Shown piece by piece: positions 37,491-46,897 of a stretch of 64,000 nucleotides of DNA; positions within the stretch are counted from its first letter, which is position 1, and each line of letters starts with the position of its first letter. The notes under the pieces were generated by a model. That model was not told the origin of the DNA. It made no database searches and was given only the letters and a program-made list of their open reading frames with translations. A program made the translations under genes and the position numbers. The stretch is from Methanoplanus endosymbiosus (GTDB taxonomy: Archaea > Halobacteriota > Methanomicrobia > Methanomicrobiales > Methanomicrobiaceae), in NCBI RefSeq assembly GCF_024662215.1, contig NZ_CP096115.1, positions 2,802,935 to 2,866,934 on the forward strand, in the 5' to 3' direction.

Positions 37491-38987
37491 ATGGACAGAT
37501 ATGACAAATCCTTTGTAATAGATGCTGAAACTACTTTAAAGAGAATCTCAGATACATCATATGGTGGCAAATTAATAAGATCTCTAATTATACATTCAGT
37601 TAACTGTAAAGAGTGGGAAGCTGAAAAAAATTTATTCAGACAAAAGTTAGTTGAACCTGAATCCGGCTTTTCAGACAAAATTGATTTGGCAGCTACAAGA
37701 TGGTACGTGGAAATTTCGGATTTAAACAATGATCAAAAATGCCATCATAGACATAATGGTCATATTGATTTTCGACCGATTTCACCAACAATTAGTGATG
37801 CTTTTCTTCCAATTCCACAGAAAAAGAATTTCTTTGTAACATGTCAAAAAATGTATAAATCTGATGACTTTAATTATCCATTAATCAGGACAGTCCCCTA
37901 TACAGTTCCGGATTCAAAATTATCTATGTGTGCTCCTGCGAGCATGTGGATTATTTTATCCACATTGTCCAATGAACTGGGTAAGCAGCACCTATCTCTT
38001 TATGAAATAATTGATAGTCTTCCAAAAAAGAGCGGTAATAAACCCATAGAAGCACGTGATTTTAATTGGCTTATTGAGAAACTTGGATATTCGCATTATT
38101 ATTACTATGGCGTATCTAAGAGTATTTTGTATGATGAAATAGAACAGAAACTTAGTAGTGATGAATGTATAAAAGAATGTTGTCTTAGACATCTTTATGA
38201 TAATATCTGGCGTGAAAATAAAAACAATAATGTAATGGATTCACATGTGTTATATTCCTACATTGAATCTGAAATACCAGTTTATCTTGTTTTTAATTAT
38301 AAAGATCTATTGAAGATTGATAATTATCCCGGTGAAAAAGCTGAAAAAGATAATTATAATGAAATATATCATGTGATCGTTGCAATAGGATATACATTAA
38401 CAGATAACGGAGAAATAGACAACTTTATAGTACATGATGTAAATGCATCCCCATTTATGACAATTCCACGTACAACCATAGATGAATGTCTCTTAGAAGC
38501 AGTTGTTTTACTCCCTGAAGATACATATCATTACAATTTTGCCAAATTTTCATTTACTCGTGCTATAGAAACTATCTCAAAATTTGATGACAAAATTAAA
38601 GAAATAGTGTCGACTGGAAAGGTTATTCATAGGCCTTATTTGATGAGATCACAGAGGGTTAAATTCTGGTTTACTGACCGGGATAAATATTGTGATAAAG
38701 TTACAAAAATATTCTCTAAGGCAGATCTGCCAAAATATGTCTGGGTTTTTGAGGTTAGCAATCCTGAATTAAAAAAATCTGATAAATCCATAGGAATTAT
38801 TATTTTTGATGCTGGTATTTCTAATAAAAACGCAGGCCCTATATTGATTTCACTGCCAAAATTTATGCTGTGGTACGAAGAAGGGAAAAGAAAAATGGAA
38901 GAATATAAGAAACCAATTTATGATTCATTACTCATATTTCGTTCAAACGTAAATGAAAGTAAAGGGCAAAATTCCAATGTTTTTTAA
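37491..38987 (+). CDS. predicted papain-like (C39-type) cysteine peptidase
   Basis: The 498-residue protein has, about 150 residues in, LSMCAPASMWIILSTL, which fits the Cys helix of C39-like peptidases (consensus C-G/A-P-A-S). About 150 residues later, YHVIVAIGYTLTDNGEIDNF is followed by IVHDVNASPF, supplying the expected His and the Asp/Asn of the triad. The N-terminal 140 residues and the C-terminal 150 match no family I recognise. There is no signal peptide or membrane helix, so it probably acts inside the cell, unlike bacteriocin-processing C39 domains. It ends 13 bases before the decayed acetyltransferase. The enzymatic reading is inference from the motif pair. Confidence 0.6.
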   Translation: MDRYDKSFVIDAETTLKRISDTSYGGKLIRSLIIHSVNCKEWEAEKNLFRQKLVEPESGFSDKIDLAATRWYVEISDLNNDQKCHHRHNGHIDFRPISPTISDAFLPIPQKKNFFVTCQKMYKSDDFNYPLIRTVPYTVPDSKLSMCAPASMWIILSTLSNELGKQHLSLYEIIDSLPKKSGNKPIEARDFNWLIEKLGYSHYYYYGVSKSILYDEIEQKLSSDECIKECCLRHLYDNIWRENKNNNVMDSHVLYSYIESEIPVYLVFNYKDLLKIDNYPGEKAEKDNYNEIYHVIVAIGYTLTDNGEIDNFIVHDVNASPFMTIPRTTIDECLLEAVVLLPEDTYHYNFAKFSFTRAIETISKFDDKIKEIVSTGKVIHRPYLMRSQRVKFWFTDRDKYCDKVTKIFSKADLPKYVWVFEVSNPELKKSDKSIGIIIFDAGISNKNAGPILISLPKFMLWYEEGKRKMEEYKKPIYDSLLIFRSNVNESKGQNSNVF

Positions 38988-39000
38988 TTTCCGATCTATG

Positions 39001-39570
39001 TTACCCAAGCATCTCCTTAAACCGTGCCGGTGCACCGACAGCCAGCATTCCTGCCGGCACATTCTTTGTCACAACCGCTCCGGCGGCAACAAGAGCACCC
39101 TCACCTATAACAACTCCGGGAAGAATAGTTGCATTGGCGCCGATTGAGGCGCCTTTTTTTATCACCGGACCTTTGATGCCGCCGCGTGGAGGGTACGGGT
39201 CATTAGTAAGTACTGCATTTGGGCCGATGAAGACGTTATCCTCAATTACCACGTTAGTGGGGATATAGACAAGACTCTGAAGTGAGACATTGTTCCCGAT
39301 AATGCAGTTGCCCTCAATGATTACAGAACTGCCGACAGAGACATTGTCTCCGATAGTTGTCTTCTCCCTAATCATCACCGAATGTCCGGATTAAAAATTG
39401 TCACCTATTGTAACATCACTGTAGATGATTGTCCCCGGCCTTAACACAAAATTGTTGCCAATTGTAACTCCGGTGAAATCCTCTTTGCCGGATTTTCTGA
39501 GATTCTCCAGATTCTCCCTTGAGGGAAAACCCAAAGTCACATCCTTAAAGATGTGTCCACCATCACCCAT
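39001..39570 (-). pseudogene. repeat copy B: acetyltransferase gene with one nonsense codon
   Basis: This is the most complete copy of the repeated gene: ATG at 39570, stop at 39001, 189 residues of hexapeptide repeats ([53 protein letters not shown]) ending [12 protein letters not shown]. Codon 60 is TAA (39391-39393) where copy F has TCA, a single C-to-A change. No other damage is seen, so this gene died recently or is read through. The family acetylates sugars or serine-like acceptors, often beside a DegT aminotransferase. The IS701-like copy 2 lies about 100 bases upstream. Confidence 0.85.
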
Positions 39571-39671
39571 TTTGTTTATACCATATGTATCAGGATTTAC
39601 TGTTTTTCATTTTATCGCCGAACCATGAAATAATCAGCCGGATTACTATAAAATATTCGCAGTTTATTTAT

Positions 39672-41410
39672 ACTTGAGTTAGTAAAATTAAGCGAAGTCA
39701 AACAGTTTGATCAATATATTTATATAACATAACTATTTTGTATGTTGACTTTTCAACAAGGGGAAATCCTATTTCCGCACGAGATATCCAACATTGTGAT
39801 GTTGATATCATTAATTTTCTGAAGAAAAATGGATATGAAAAAGAGTTTTTAAATGGTAATCGGAGTGTATTTCACCATGCCCCAATTTACATGAATGGGC
39901 TAATCATTTTACCACGTGGTTCCAACATGAGTAAAATGTCTGAAAATCTTCTGGAATGTGGAACTGCACGTGATCTGAGTCATTTTATCTCAAAATCTCC
40001 ATGGTCAGCTGAAAGGGTTATGAGACTAAATCGCATTAATGCTGTTAAACTTCTTGGACCTGGTGGTTCTTTGATAATTGATGAATCCGGCCAACAGAAA
40101 TACGGGAAACATGCAGTAGCTACCTCAAAGCAGTACCTTGGAACAGTTGGACGAACCTGCAATGCACAGGTTGAGGTCTTTGGTTCCTACTGTGTTGGCC
40201 AAAACTCGGCCATTATTGATTTTCAGGTTTTCTTCACAGAGAGTTGGGTAAACAATACAGAAAGAAGTCTTAATTCTGGAACTCCACTTGAACTGCTCGA
40301 ACATAGGACAAAACCAGACTTAGCATTAGATATCGTTGACCGGGCAATTTCTGATAAGATACCCTTCACTTACGTTCAGGCAGATGCATTGTACGGAAAT
40401 GATTCAAAATTCCTTGGTGGTCTTGAAGAACGTGGTTTGACATTTATTTGCGACATAGCAAGTGATACGCAGGTTTATATTACCAAACCAGAGCTGGAAT
40501 TACCAAAAAGAAAAGGAAATGTAGGGAGATTTCCTTCAAAACTTAAAGTGAAGAACACTTCACAAACTAAAGTTAAATGGTTGTCAGAAATCCAAAAAAA
40601 CTGGAAAACTGTCGATATAAGATTGACTGACAGAGGTATAAAAAATGTCGAATGTGCGGAACTAATTGTATGGCGTCGGCATAATGATCTGCCCGTTGAA
40701 AAACCAGTAAAACTCATTATGATTCGCGATCTGAAAGAAGATTTCCTGAGATTTGCAGTTTCAAATAGTCTGGAATTTGACTTGGAATATCTTGTGAAGG
40801 CACAGGCAAAGCGCTACTGGATTGAAAGAAATTTTGAAGATGTAAAAGGTCTGTGTGACTTGGATAGCTTCAGAGGGAGAAGTTGGACATCCTTAAATCA
40901 TCACATTGCTCTTTGTGTAACTGCTCATTTGTTTTTGTTGCATTTGAAGGAATATTTCCGGAAAAAATCGAAGATACTCTCACTAAATCAGATTGTGGCA
41001 ATAGTAAGATTGCATAAACCACTAAAAGTTTTTACAACACAGGAACTTGCTGATTTGATAAATAGAACCAATTTGATACGTGCAAAAATGAGAGATCGAA
41101 GAATTATGAAGTTTATTCGGAAACGCTATGAAAAAGAGAATCACTGGTCAACTAATATTCTGGAGTTCCGAACAAAGGGCTAAATTTTAGTCAACGCATC
41201 ATCAGAGTTGAGCCTTTGCTTACCGTGAGGTTTAGAACTTAGATTAATATTGGTCAATTATATTTCAGTCAATTGAATATAATTTTTGTAAAATAATGGT
41301 GTGGTTGCCCAAAACTGAATTTGTGACCGAAACTTGAGTTCCTAATATCGCAAATGTGGCGATTTTCACTAAAAAAGTATGCGCACTTTTGCAGTTTTAC
41401 CAACACAAGT
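39672..41410 (+). mobile_element. IS701-like insertion sequence, copy 2
   Basis: This is the second full copy of the 1739-base element described at 8016, with the same inverted ends and TAT directly outside both ends. It interrupts the sequence upstream of the acetyltransferase pseudogene. The flanks on the two sides show no gene that it clearly breaks. Confidence 0.87.
39738..41183 (+). CDS. IS701-like transposase, copy 2
   Basis: The 481-residue product is identical to that of copy 1 at 8082-9527, including the candidate DDE positions in LIIDESGQQKYG, QADALYGND and WIERNFEDVKG. The same TTG start uncertainty applies. Identity of the two proteins means transposition or copying within a short time. 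Confidence 0.82.
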   Translation: MYVDFSTRGNPISARDIQHCDVDIINFLKKNGYEKEFLNGNRSVFHHAPIYMNGLIILPRGSNMSKMSENLLECGTARDLSHFISKSPWSAERVMRLNRINAVKLLGPGGSLIIDESGQQKYGKHAVATSKQYLGTVGRTCNAQVEVFGSYCVGQNSAIIDFQVFFTESWVNNTERSLNSGTPLELLEHRTKPDLALDIVDRAISDKIPFTYVQADALYGNDSKFLGGLEERGLTFICDIASDTQVYITKPELELPKRKGNVGRFPSKLKVKNTSQTKVKWLSEIQKNWKTVDIRLTDRGIKNVECAELIVWRRHNDLPVEKPVKLIMIRDLKEDFLRFAVSNSLEFDLEYLVKAQAKRYWIERNFEDVKGLCDLDSFRGRSWTSLNHHIALCVTAHLFLLHLKEYFRKKSKILSLNQIVAIVRLHKPLKVFTTQELADLINRTNLIRAKMRDRRIMKFIRKRYEKENHWSTNILEFRTKG

Positions 41411-41616
41411 TATATTTACTGATTGCATATCGCTGTTTTTGATCAGAATATCTGAGCGGTTAACAAACAATCACATCAGAACAAAGAACAGGAACACTTA
41501 GTGAACCTGATAATTTACAATATCCAGACAACCTCAGAGAACACAATTCTAGATCTGCCTAAGAGAGATAATTAAAGTGCTATAAGATAGATATTGTTAT
41601 CCGGCAGGGGTAGACT

Positions 41617-41979
41617 ATGGAAGCAATAAGACGTATTGTAAAAATATCGGATAATCATGAGATAACAATAAAGGTACCTGATTATATCCCTAAAAATGAA
41701 CACATAGAAGTAATTATGCTCCTTAAAGACGAATCTGAGCTTTTTAATGAATCAGACAACACCATCCTCATCCCTGAACAACTGAATTCGAAGCAGGCCA
41801 TTAAAGATCAGGATTCAAAGAACAGTGGTAAAAATGCTGTTAGCAATAGTAGTTCTGAAACTTATAAGCAAAAAATAAAGAGAATGAGGGAGGCTATGAA
41901 TGATAAACTCTTTCTCGAAGACATTGCTGAGGTATCAGAGGATTATAAATACGTTGATCAGGAAGGTTGGGAAGAGTAG
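41617..41979 (+). CDS. antitoxin of a MazF-type module
   Basis: The 120-residue protein starts with a short beta-rich DNA-binding-like segment (RRIVKISDNHEITIKVPDYI) and has a long Ser/Asp/Lys-rich middle. The C-terminus (KLFLEDIAEVSEDYKYVD) is acidic and probably wraps the toxin. It ends 2 bases before the MazF start. The same C-terminal 25 residues recur in the orphan small gene at 43466-43621. A purine-rich start region lies upstream (GGCAGGGG at about 10 bases). Named by partner; family not recognised. Confidence 0.75.
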   Translation: MEAIRRIVKISDNHEITIKVPDYIPKNEHIEVIMLLKDESELFNESDNTILIPEQLNSKQAIKDQDSKNSGKNAVSNSSSETYKQKIKRMREAMNDKLFLEDIAEVSEDYKYVDQEGWEE

Positions 41980-41981
41980 AG

Positions 41982-42332
41982 ATGGGATATAGATGGTCTG
42001 TATATCTCGTATATCTTGATCCGGTTATTGGCTCAGAACAGGGAAAAACAAGGCCTGCTCTGGTCATAAGTGATGAGGAGATTAACAGAATTCTGCCTGT
42101 AATAACCATCCTGCCGGTTACATCGTTAAAACCCGGAAGAAAAGTTTACCCAAATGAAGTATTTATCTCAAAAGGAACAGGGGGTCTAAAAAAAGACTCA
42201 CTCATTCTTTGTCATCAGATTAGAGCCATCGATAAACGACGTATTATTCGCAAACTGGGCAATATTGGAGATTTTAAGCTTAAAGATGAAATTCTCAATG
42301 CACTATCATTCCAACTGGGATTTTTAAAATAA
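41982..42332 (+). CDS. mazF: MazF/PemK-type mRNA interferase toxin
   Basis: The 116-residue protein begins YRWSVYLVYLDPVIGSEQGKTRPALVIS, the diagnostic MazF N-terminus, followed by ITILPVTSL and LCHQIRAIDKRRI. The ATG at 41982 follows GGGAAGAG inside the antitoxin's last codons; an upstream in-frame start at 41967 is less likely. It should cleave mRNA and be held inactive by the preceding antitoxin. The pair is intact and lies just downstream of IS701-like copy 2. Confidence 0.9.
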   Translation: MGYRWSVYLVYLDPVIGSEQGKTRPALVISDEEINRILPVITILPVTSLKPGRKVYPNEVFISKGTGGLKKDSLILCHQIRAIDKRRIIRKLGNIGDFKLKDEILNALSFQLGFLK

Positions 42333-42399
42333 TTTTCCCTGAAAATTTAGGTTATTACAATGAACTGGCTGACTTTTAATGACAGGGATTCCCTCCCAC

Positions 42400-42960
42400 T
42401 CGCTCTCTTCTCTATATCCTTAAGATCCATGCCGGTGCACCGACAGCCAAAACCCCGTCCGGCACATCCTTTGTCACAACCGCTCCGGCAGCGACAAGTG
42501 CACCCTCACCGGCCACAACTCCGGGAAGAAACGTTTGCATTGGCACCAATTGAGGCGCCTTTTTTTATCACCGGACCTTTGATACTGCCGTGGATGGCAC
42601 CGTGCGGAGGGTACGAGCCATTAAATAAGTACAGCATTCGGGCCGATGAAGACGTTGTCCTCAATTACTACATCAGTCGGGATGTACACAAGGCTTTGAA
42701 GTGAGACATTACTGCCAATTTGGCAGTTGCCTTCAATAATTACTGAACTGCCGACAGAGACACTGGCCCCGATTGTTGTCTTCTCCTGAATCATCACTAA
42801 AACGTCCGGATGATATGTCGTTACTAATTGTAACTCCATTGTGGGTGACATTATCGGTGACATTTTAGAGCCTTAAGGCATACAGATCACCTATTGTAAC
42901 CCATATAATATCTCCCTGCCGGAAGTCCTAGTATCTTCAATATTGCAAATCAGGAAATGA
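42400..42960 (-). repeat. repeat copy C1: decayed acetyltransferase gene
   Basis: The segment matches copies B and F over nearly the full gene, for example GCCGGTGCACCGACAGCCA at the C-terminal end and TGATTACAGAACTGCCGACAGAG-like sequence in the middle. Several frame breaks and small insertions are present. It ends with the shared sequence TATCTTCAATATTGCAAATCAGG, which in copies A and F is followed by the acylphosphatase-like gene. That gene is missing here. Confidence 0.82.
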
Positions 42961-42964
42961 TGAT

Positions 42965-43170
42965 AAAATCAGGCACAGTCTGATCTTTCAGTGATGCTTA
43001 AAGCTGACTGTTCATCTCTGTTTTTACATGCCATTTTTCAACCTGAATCGTCTTTTAAAACTCTACAGCATTCCCTCAGGCATCTCCTTAAGGCCTGTGT
43101 CAGTGCACCGTACGGCCAACACATTACCTGTTACAACACACCGTTTGCTGCCTCAGTCGTCTGAAAAGAT
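42965..43170 (-). repeat. repeat copy C2: acetyltransferase 3' fragment with conserved leader
   Basis: It begins with the recurrent sequence GCACAGTCTGATCTTTCAGTG and ATGCTTAAAGCTGACTGTTC, also found near 59400 and 56285. It then has a worn C-terminal piece of the acetyltransferase (CATCTCCTTAAGGCCTGTG, GTGCACCGTACGGCCAAC). It directly abuts copy C1 and has the same orientation. No coding capacity remains. Confidence 0.7.
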
Positions 43171-43218
43171 ACATTTATTCATATTGGTGAGATATATTCC
43201 TGTCCGCAGGTTTATCAT

Positions 43219-43404
43219 ATGTCATCAGTAAAAGATAAAATGACAGAAATTATTCATTCACAGCCTGATGATTCATCATATGATGAGATATTACGTGAAT
43301 TAATATTTGAACGAATAATTGAAAGAGGTCTTGATGATTCCAGGTCCGGAAAAGTAATCTCAGATGAAGAGATGAAAGAACGGATATTATCATGGCAGGG
43401 ATAA
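43219..43404 (+). CDS. small RelB/addiction-module-type antitoxin, orphan
   Basis: The 61-residue protein (SYDEILRELIFERIIERGLDD, then KVISDEEMKERILSWQ) fits a common family of small helical antitoxins paired with ParE/RelE toxins, with the typical GK-x-ISDEE-x-x-x-R end. No toxin gene follows; the next gene is a truncated MazF-type antitoxin. It may neutralise a toxin elsewhere or be a leftover. Start ATG lacks a clear ribosome-binding site, and an A+T-rich promoter-like stretch is 40-50 bases upstream. Confidence 0.75.
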   Translation: MSSVKDKMTEIIHSQPDDSSYDEILRELIFERIIERGLDDSRSGKVISDEEMKERILSWQG

Positions 43405-43465
43405 AACGGACATAAATAAGTATCTGCTTAAACCCAGATATAAAGAGCCATAACCGGGAAATAAT

Positions 43466-43621
43466 ATGAACAGTAACAAACCTGAGATAAATAGTCCTGA
43501 CACCTATAAACTTAAAATTGAAAACATGAAGATGTCTATGCAGGATAAGCTTTTTCTCGAAGACATTGCTGAGGTATCAGAGGATTATAAATACGTTGAT
43601 CTGGAAGGTTGGGAAGAATAA
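43466..43621 (+). CDS. short orphan copy of the MazF-module antitoxin
   Basis: The 51-residue protein shares its last 24 residues (KLFLEDIAEVSEDYKYVD with one change after it) with the antitoxin at 41617-41979, but has only about 25 residues in place of the long N-terminal region, so the DNA-binding-like part is gone. No MazF follows. It keeps the toxin-binding end and could act as a free anti-toxin peptide, or be a decaying fragment. Confidence 0.55.
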   Translation: MNSNKPEINSPDTYKLKIENMKMSMQDKLFLEDIAEVSEDYKYVDLEGWEE

Positions 43622-43683
43622 CTGTGAGATGAAGCATCCACAAAGTATTACAGCAGGCAAACAACAGACCAAAGTGAGCAGCG

Positions 43684-43845
43684 ATGACTAAACCAATTGA
43701 ACTGGGACTAATCCTAAAAGGAGAGGATGCACAAAGATTCCATAGATATATGGAAAATCCGGAATATTCAAAAGATGGAAAAGATATGATCCGCCGTGCA
43801 GCAAAGTTAGCTGAAAAGAAGCGTGCCAATACAATAGCTGACTAA
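43684..43845 (+). CDS. 53-residue hypothetical protein
   Basis: The sequence (IELGLILKGEDAQRFHRYMENP followed by YSKDGKDMIRRAAKLAEKK, basic at the end) is compact and helical with an uninterrupted frame. It resembles short hypothetical proteins found near toxin-antitoxin genes in methanogens, from memory only. It starts 62 bases after the orphan antitoxin. Function unknown. Confidence 0.5.
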   Translation: MTKPIELGLILKGEDAQRFHRYMENPEYSKDGKDMIRRAAKLAEKKRANTIAD

Positions 43846-43914
43846 ATTCATAAACAGGACAAACATTATATCGCTATTTCATATATGACAGACTGATTAA
43901 GGAGAATTAAAAAT

Positions 43915-45316
43915 ATGAGAGTTCATGAATCTGAAATGGTCGAATTCAAAAAATCCCTCTCCAAGACAGAAACCTGCTCTTAAAGCAGTCTGCGGCTTTC
44001 TGAATTATCACGGAGGGATAATATCTTTCGGAAGGGCCAATGACGGAACAATAACCGGAGTTGAACCAACAGATCATACACTGCGTAAACTCTCCCAGCA
44101 GATATCCTCAAGGATAAAACCGGAAATTACCCCGGACATCCGTGTCATTAAAGAAGATGAAAAATCCATCATCGTTGTCACAGTTCCGGAGGGAAACAAC
44201 AAACCATATTTCCTTGATGGTATTGCATATGTCCGTTCCGGAACTGAAAATAAAGTCATTCCACCGGACGAACTAAAACGGATAATTTTAAACAGCTATT
44301 CTCTCCCCTGGGATGAACAGGCATGCCACGGTGCTACAGTTAATGACATCGACCAGGATGCAGTCAGAACATTTCTAAAAAAGGCCAATGAAGAGAGGCG
44401 CTGTAACATCAATCCGGAATTACCATTGGAAATTTCGCTTGATAAACTCGGAATAATCAATAATGGCATACCGACCAATGCAGCAGTGCTCTTCTTTGGA
44501 AAAGAACCACAACGCTTCATCATTCAGTCCGAGAGTCACGTTGTGCCCGTTTCAAAGGTGAGGAAATCTCCGGCACATACATCAGTATGAGTGTCTTACA
44601 GGGCCGGCTTGACCAGATAATAGAAGATACCAATCAGTTCATCATTAAAACCATTAACAAATCTGCACAGATAATCCCTGGTAAAATGCAGAGAGAAGAA
44701 CACTGGGAATACCCCCTTATAGCACTGCGTGAGGCTGTCATCAATGCCATCTGCCATCGCGATTATCAGGTGTCCGGAAATGTTCAGGTCAGAATATTTG
44801 ACTCAAGACTTCAGATCTGAAAATCCCGGCCTCCTCCCGGACGGGATAACAATCGCCATCCTTAAAATGGAGCATGCTTCACGCCCCCGTAACAAAAAAA
44901 TTGCATGGCTGCTGTTCCTTTCAGGGTACATTGAACAGTGGGGTTCAGGTACTTTAAATATGCTGAATGCCTGCAGAACGGAAGGTTCACCTGAACCGGA
45001 ATTTAAGGAGGCCGGTGACGATTTTGTAGTCACATTTGATAAATCTCCTGCGCTTAATCTGCTAAAAAACCCTGAATTTTTAAATGAAAGGCAAAACAAA
45101 TCAATACAGTACCTAATGGATCACGCTGCAATAAATTCTAAAGATTACAGTGATCTGTATGAATGTACCAGCCGGACAGCACGCCGTGATCTGTCTGAAC
45201 TTGTCCGGTTAGGTATTGTAACAGCTATTAAAAAAGGAAAACAGGTTGAGTATTCTCTTCATGACTCTTTGCGGACATTGCGGACAAACGCGGACAAACA
45301 CGGACATGGCGTATAA
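43915..45316 (+). pseudogene. AlbA_2/ATPase-type transcriptional regulator, three frameshifts
   Basis: The ATG at 43915 has GGAG upstream and begins MRVHESEMVEFKKSLSKTET. An extra T near 43980 shifts the frame before ALKAVCGFLNYHGG (Schlafen AlbA_2 domain). A second break near 44545 precedes SVLQGRLDQII, and an extra T near 44818 splits RLQI from NPGLLPDG in the RecG-C/HATPase-like region (ALREAVINAICHRDYQ). The C-terminal winged helix (SRTARRDLSELVRLG) is intact. The family is large helix-turn-helix regulators of about 460 residues. It is dead as a full-length protein. Confidence 0.85.
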
Positions 45317-45427
45317 TCTGTAATTCTGCTGTGACATATTGGCGATTTAGAAACAGGATTCTTCTCAAGATTTAAAGCACCCGGAGAAGAGTCAGTATTA
45401 TATTTCATGTGAGGTAATCTGTAAATC

Positions 45428-45631
45428 ATGGCATCCAAAAGTATCAGTATCTCTGATGAGGCATATGAACGCCTTAATGCATTAAAACAGAATGGTGAAA
45501 GCTTCACCGATGTAATAATCAGAGTCACTCCCAGGAAGAGAAAACTCTCTGAAATCCTAAAAGACCTGGAACCTATCGATGAAAAAGCCGCAGAGGAGAT
45601 GAAAAAGGCAATAGAAGAAAGCAGTGATTAA
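45428..45631 (+). CDS. vapB: VapB-type antitoxin (UPF0330-like)
   Basis: The 67-residue protein (KSISISDEAYERLNALKQNGESFTDVI, blocks of the DUF217/UPF0330 archaeal VapB family) ends in an acidic helix (PIDEKAAEEMKKAIEESSD). Its TAA stop directly precedes the VapC ATG. It should bind the VapC active site and its own promoter. Length and residues are complete. It is one of three complete modules in the window. Confidence 0.85.
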   Translation: MASKSISISDEAYERLNALKQNGESFTDVIIRVTPRKRKLSEILKDLEPIDEKAAEEMKKAIEESSD

Positions 45632-46027
45632 ATGATAATTCTTGACACTACTTTCCTTATAGACCTGTTATCAGAAAAAAAGGGAGCCATCAGATTTTTA
45701 GAGGAGATAGAGGATAAAGATGAATTAATCACAACAACATTTGTAAATATCCTCGAACTCCATAAAGGAGCATTCAGATCAAGACAGACAATAAATGAAC
45801 TTGATAAAATTGATAAATTCCTGGAAAAGTTTGATTACCTCGACTTTACGGATGAAATATTCATCATATTTGGAAAATTATCTGCATATCTTAAGAGTAA
45901 TGGGAGACCAATTGGACAGTTTGACGAACTGATTGCAAGCATTGCACTATACAATGACGCAGCGGTTGTAACAAATAACAAAAAAGATTTTTCCAGAGTA
46001 CCCAACCTGAAAATAATCAATCACTAA
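45632..46027 (+). CDS. vapC: VapC-type PIN-domain ribonuclease toxin
   Basis: The 131-residue PIN protein has the acidic active-site residues expected: Asp in ILDTTFLIDLL, Glu in NILELHKGAF, and Asp in IGQFDELIASIAL with a following TNNKKDF. It starts on the base after the vapB stop codon. It should cleave RNA (often tRNA) in a metal-dependent manner. The frame is intact. Confidence 0.9.
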   Translation: MIILDTTFLIDLLSEKKGAIRFLEEIEDKDELITTTFVNILELHKGAFRSRQTINELDKIDKFLEKFDYLDFTDEIFIIFGKLSAYLKSNGRPIGQFDELIASIALYNDAAVVTNNKKDFSRVPNLKIINH

Positions 46028-46039
46028 ACAACTTTGGAC

Positions 46040-46360
46040 ACAATCCGGTTTTTCAGTGATGCCTGGAGAATTCCCCATCACTATTTTTCAGACTGTTTTG
46101 AAAACCGGAATCATTCTTCCACACCCTCTTTAGGCGACTCCTTAAGATATGTGCCAGTGCATCGACAATGAGCATTCCCACTGGAGCATCATTTGTTACA
46201 ACCTTCGCCAATCACAATTCCGGGCAGAACTGTTACACTGGTACCAATAGTAGCGTTCTTTTGACAGAATGTTTAGTATTGCTGTGGGGATGCTACCGCG
46301 TGGAGAACAGGAGTCATTAGTAAGTACTGCATTTGGCTATATGGGACATTATCTTCAGAT
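46040..46360 (-). repeat. repeat copy D: decayed acetyltransferase fragment with aminotransferase start
   Basis: From left: the shared leader (CAATCCGGTTTTTCAGTGATG), then AAAACCGGAATCATTCTTCC, which on the minus strand reads as the beginning of a DegT-type gene (ATGATTCCGG). A worn acetyltransferase C-terminus follows (GTGCCAGTGCATCGACAATG...CATTTGTTACAACC), then TAGTAAGTACTGCATTTGG. The sequence joining it to the regulator gene at 46424 (CAGATATAATCACCAGCAAATTC) is repeated at copy I. Confidence 0.72.
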
Positions 46361-46423
46361 ATAATCACCAGCAAATTCTTTATTGTCTCATACTACAACA
46401 TATACTTAAAGTTGAAAGTCAAC

Positions 46424-46765
46424 ATGCCGGACAATTTTATATCCGTTGTGGAAGAATCCGAAGACTTAAACAGCAGCCTCATCTCAAAGATATGCCTGGA
46501 GATTATGTGGGTACTCTCTGAACTTGGCGAAGATGGAGCCACAGCACGGCAACTTAAGGCCGGACTGAACCTGAGCGACGGCGCAACATATACAAACCTG
46601 AAAAAACTTGCAGGAATGGGTTATCTCCGCTGCGAAAAAGTGATTTTCGAAGGAGAAGAACTGGAACTTTATGCTATAACCCCAAAAGGACTGACTGAAT
46701 GGCAGCGTATCCAAAACTGGCTCTGCAAACTCCTGGAATGTGAAGGTGACACCTGTAAGCGATAG
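46424..46765 (+). CDS. winged-helix regulator, copy 1
   Basis: The 113-residue protein has a winged helix (ISKICLEIMWVLSELGEDGATARQLKAGL, then ATYTNLKKLAGMGYLRCEK and ELELYAITPKGLTEW), close to PadR/ArsR-type regulators. The same protein with a few changes is encoded at 60745-61086. There it is followed by a YwgA-like and a MazF-like gene; here those two genes have been deleted and only the start of the YwgA frame remains. ATG chosen over an upstream in-frame TTG because both copies share it. Confidence 0.82.
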   Translation: MPDNFISVVEESEDLNSSLISKICLEIMWVLSELGEDGATARQLKAGLNLSDGATYTNLKKLAGMGYLRCEKVIFEGEELELYAITPKGLTEWQRIQNWLCKLLECEGDTCKR

Positions 46766-46897
46766 AAGCAAAGCAATTGCCTGCCTTCGTGAAGCAGATT
46801 TTCAGATGGACAAAGACATGTTATCACTAAAATAGCAAGTATTTCCGGGATATAGAATCTTAACATATGTTCCGGATGTTAACCACTAATTACCTCT

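Noticed and set aside
39391-39393. The TAA in acetyltransferase copy B as a recoded sense codon
   Set aside because: Methanogen recoding known to me uses TAG for pyrrolysine; other copies have Ser here and are damaged elsewhere, so a nonsense mutation is simpler.
46333-46521. Plus-strand open frame overlapping the regulator start
   Set aside because: It reads through repeat sequence and then the regulator in a wrong frame.
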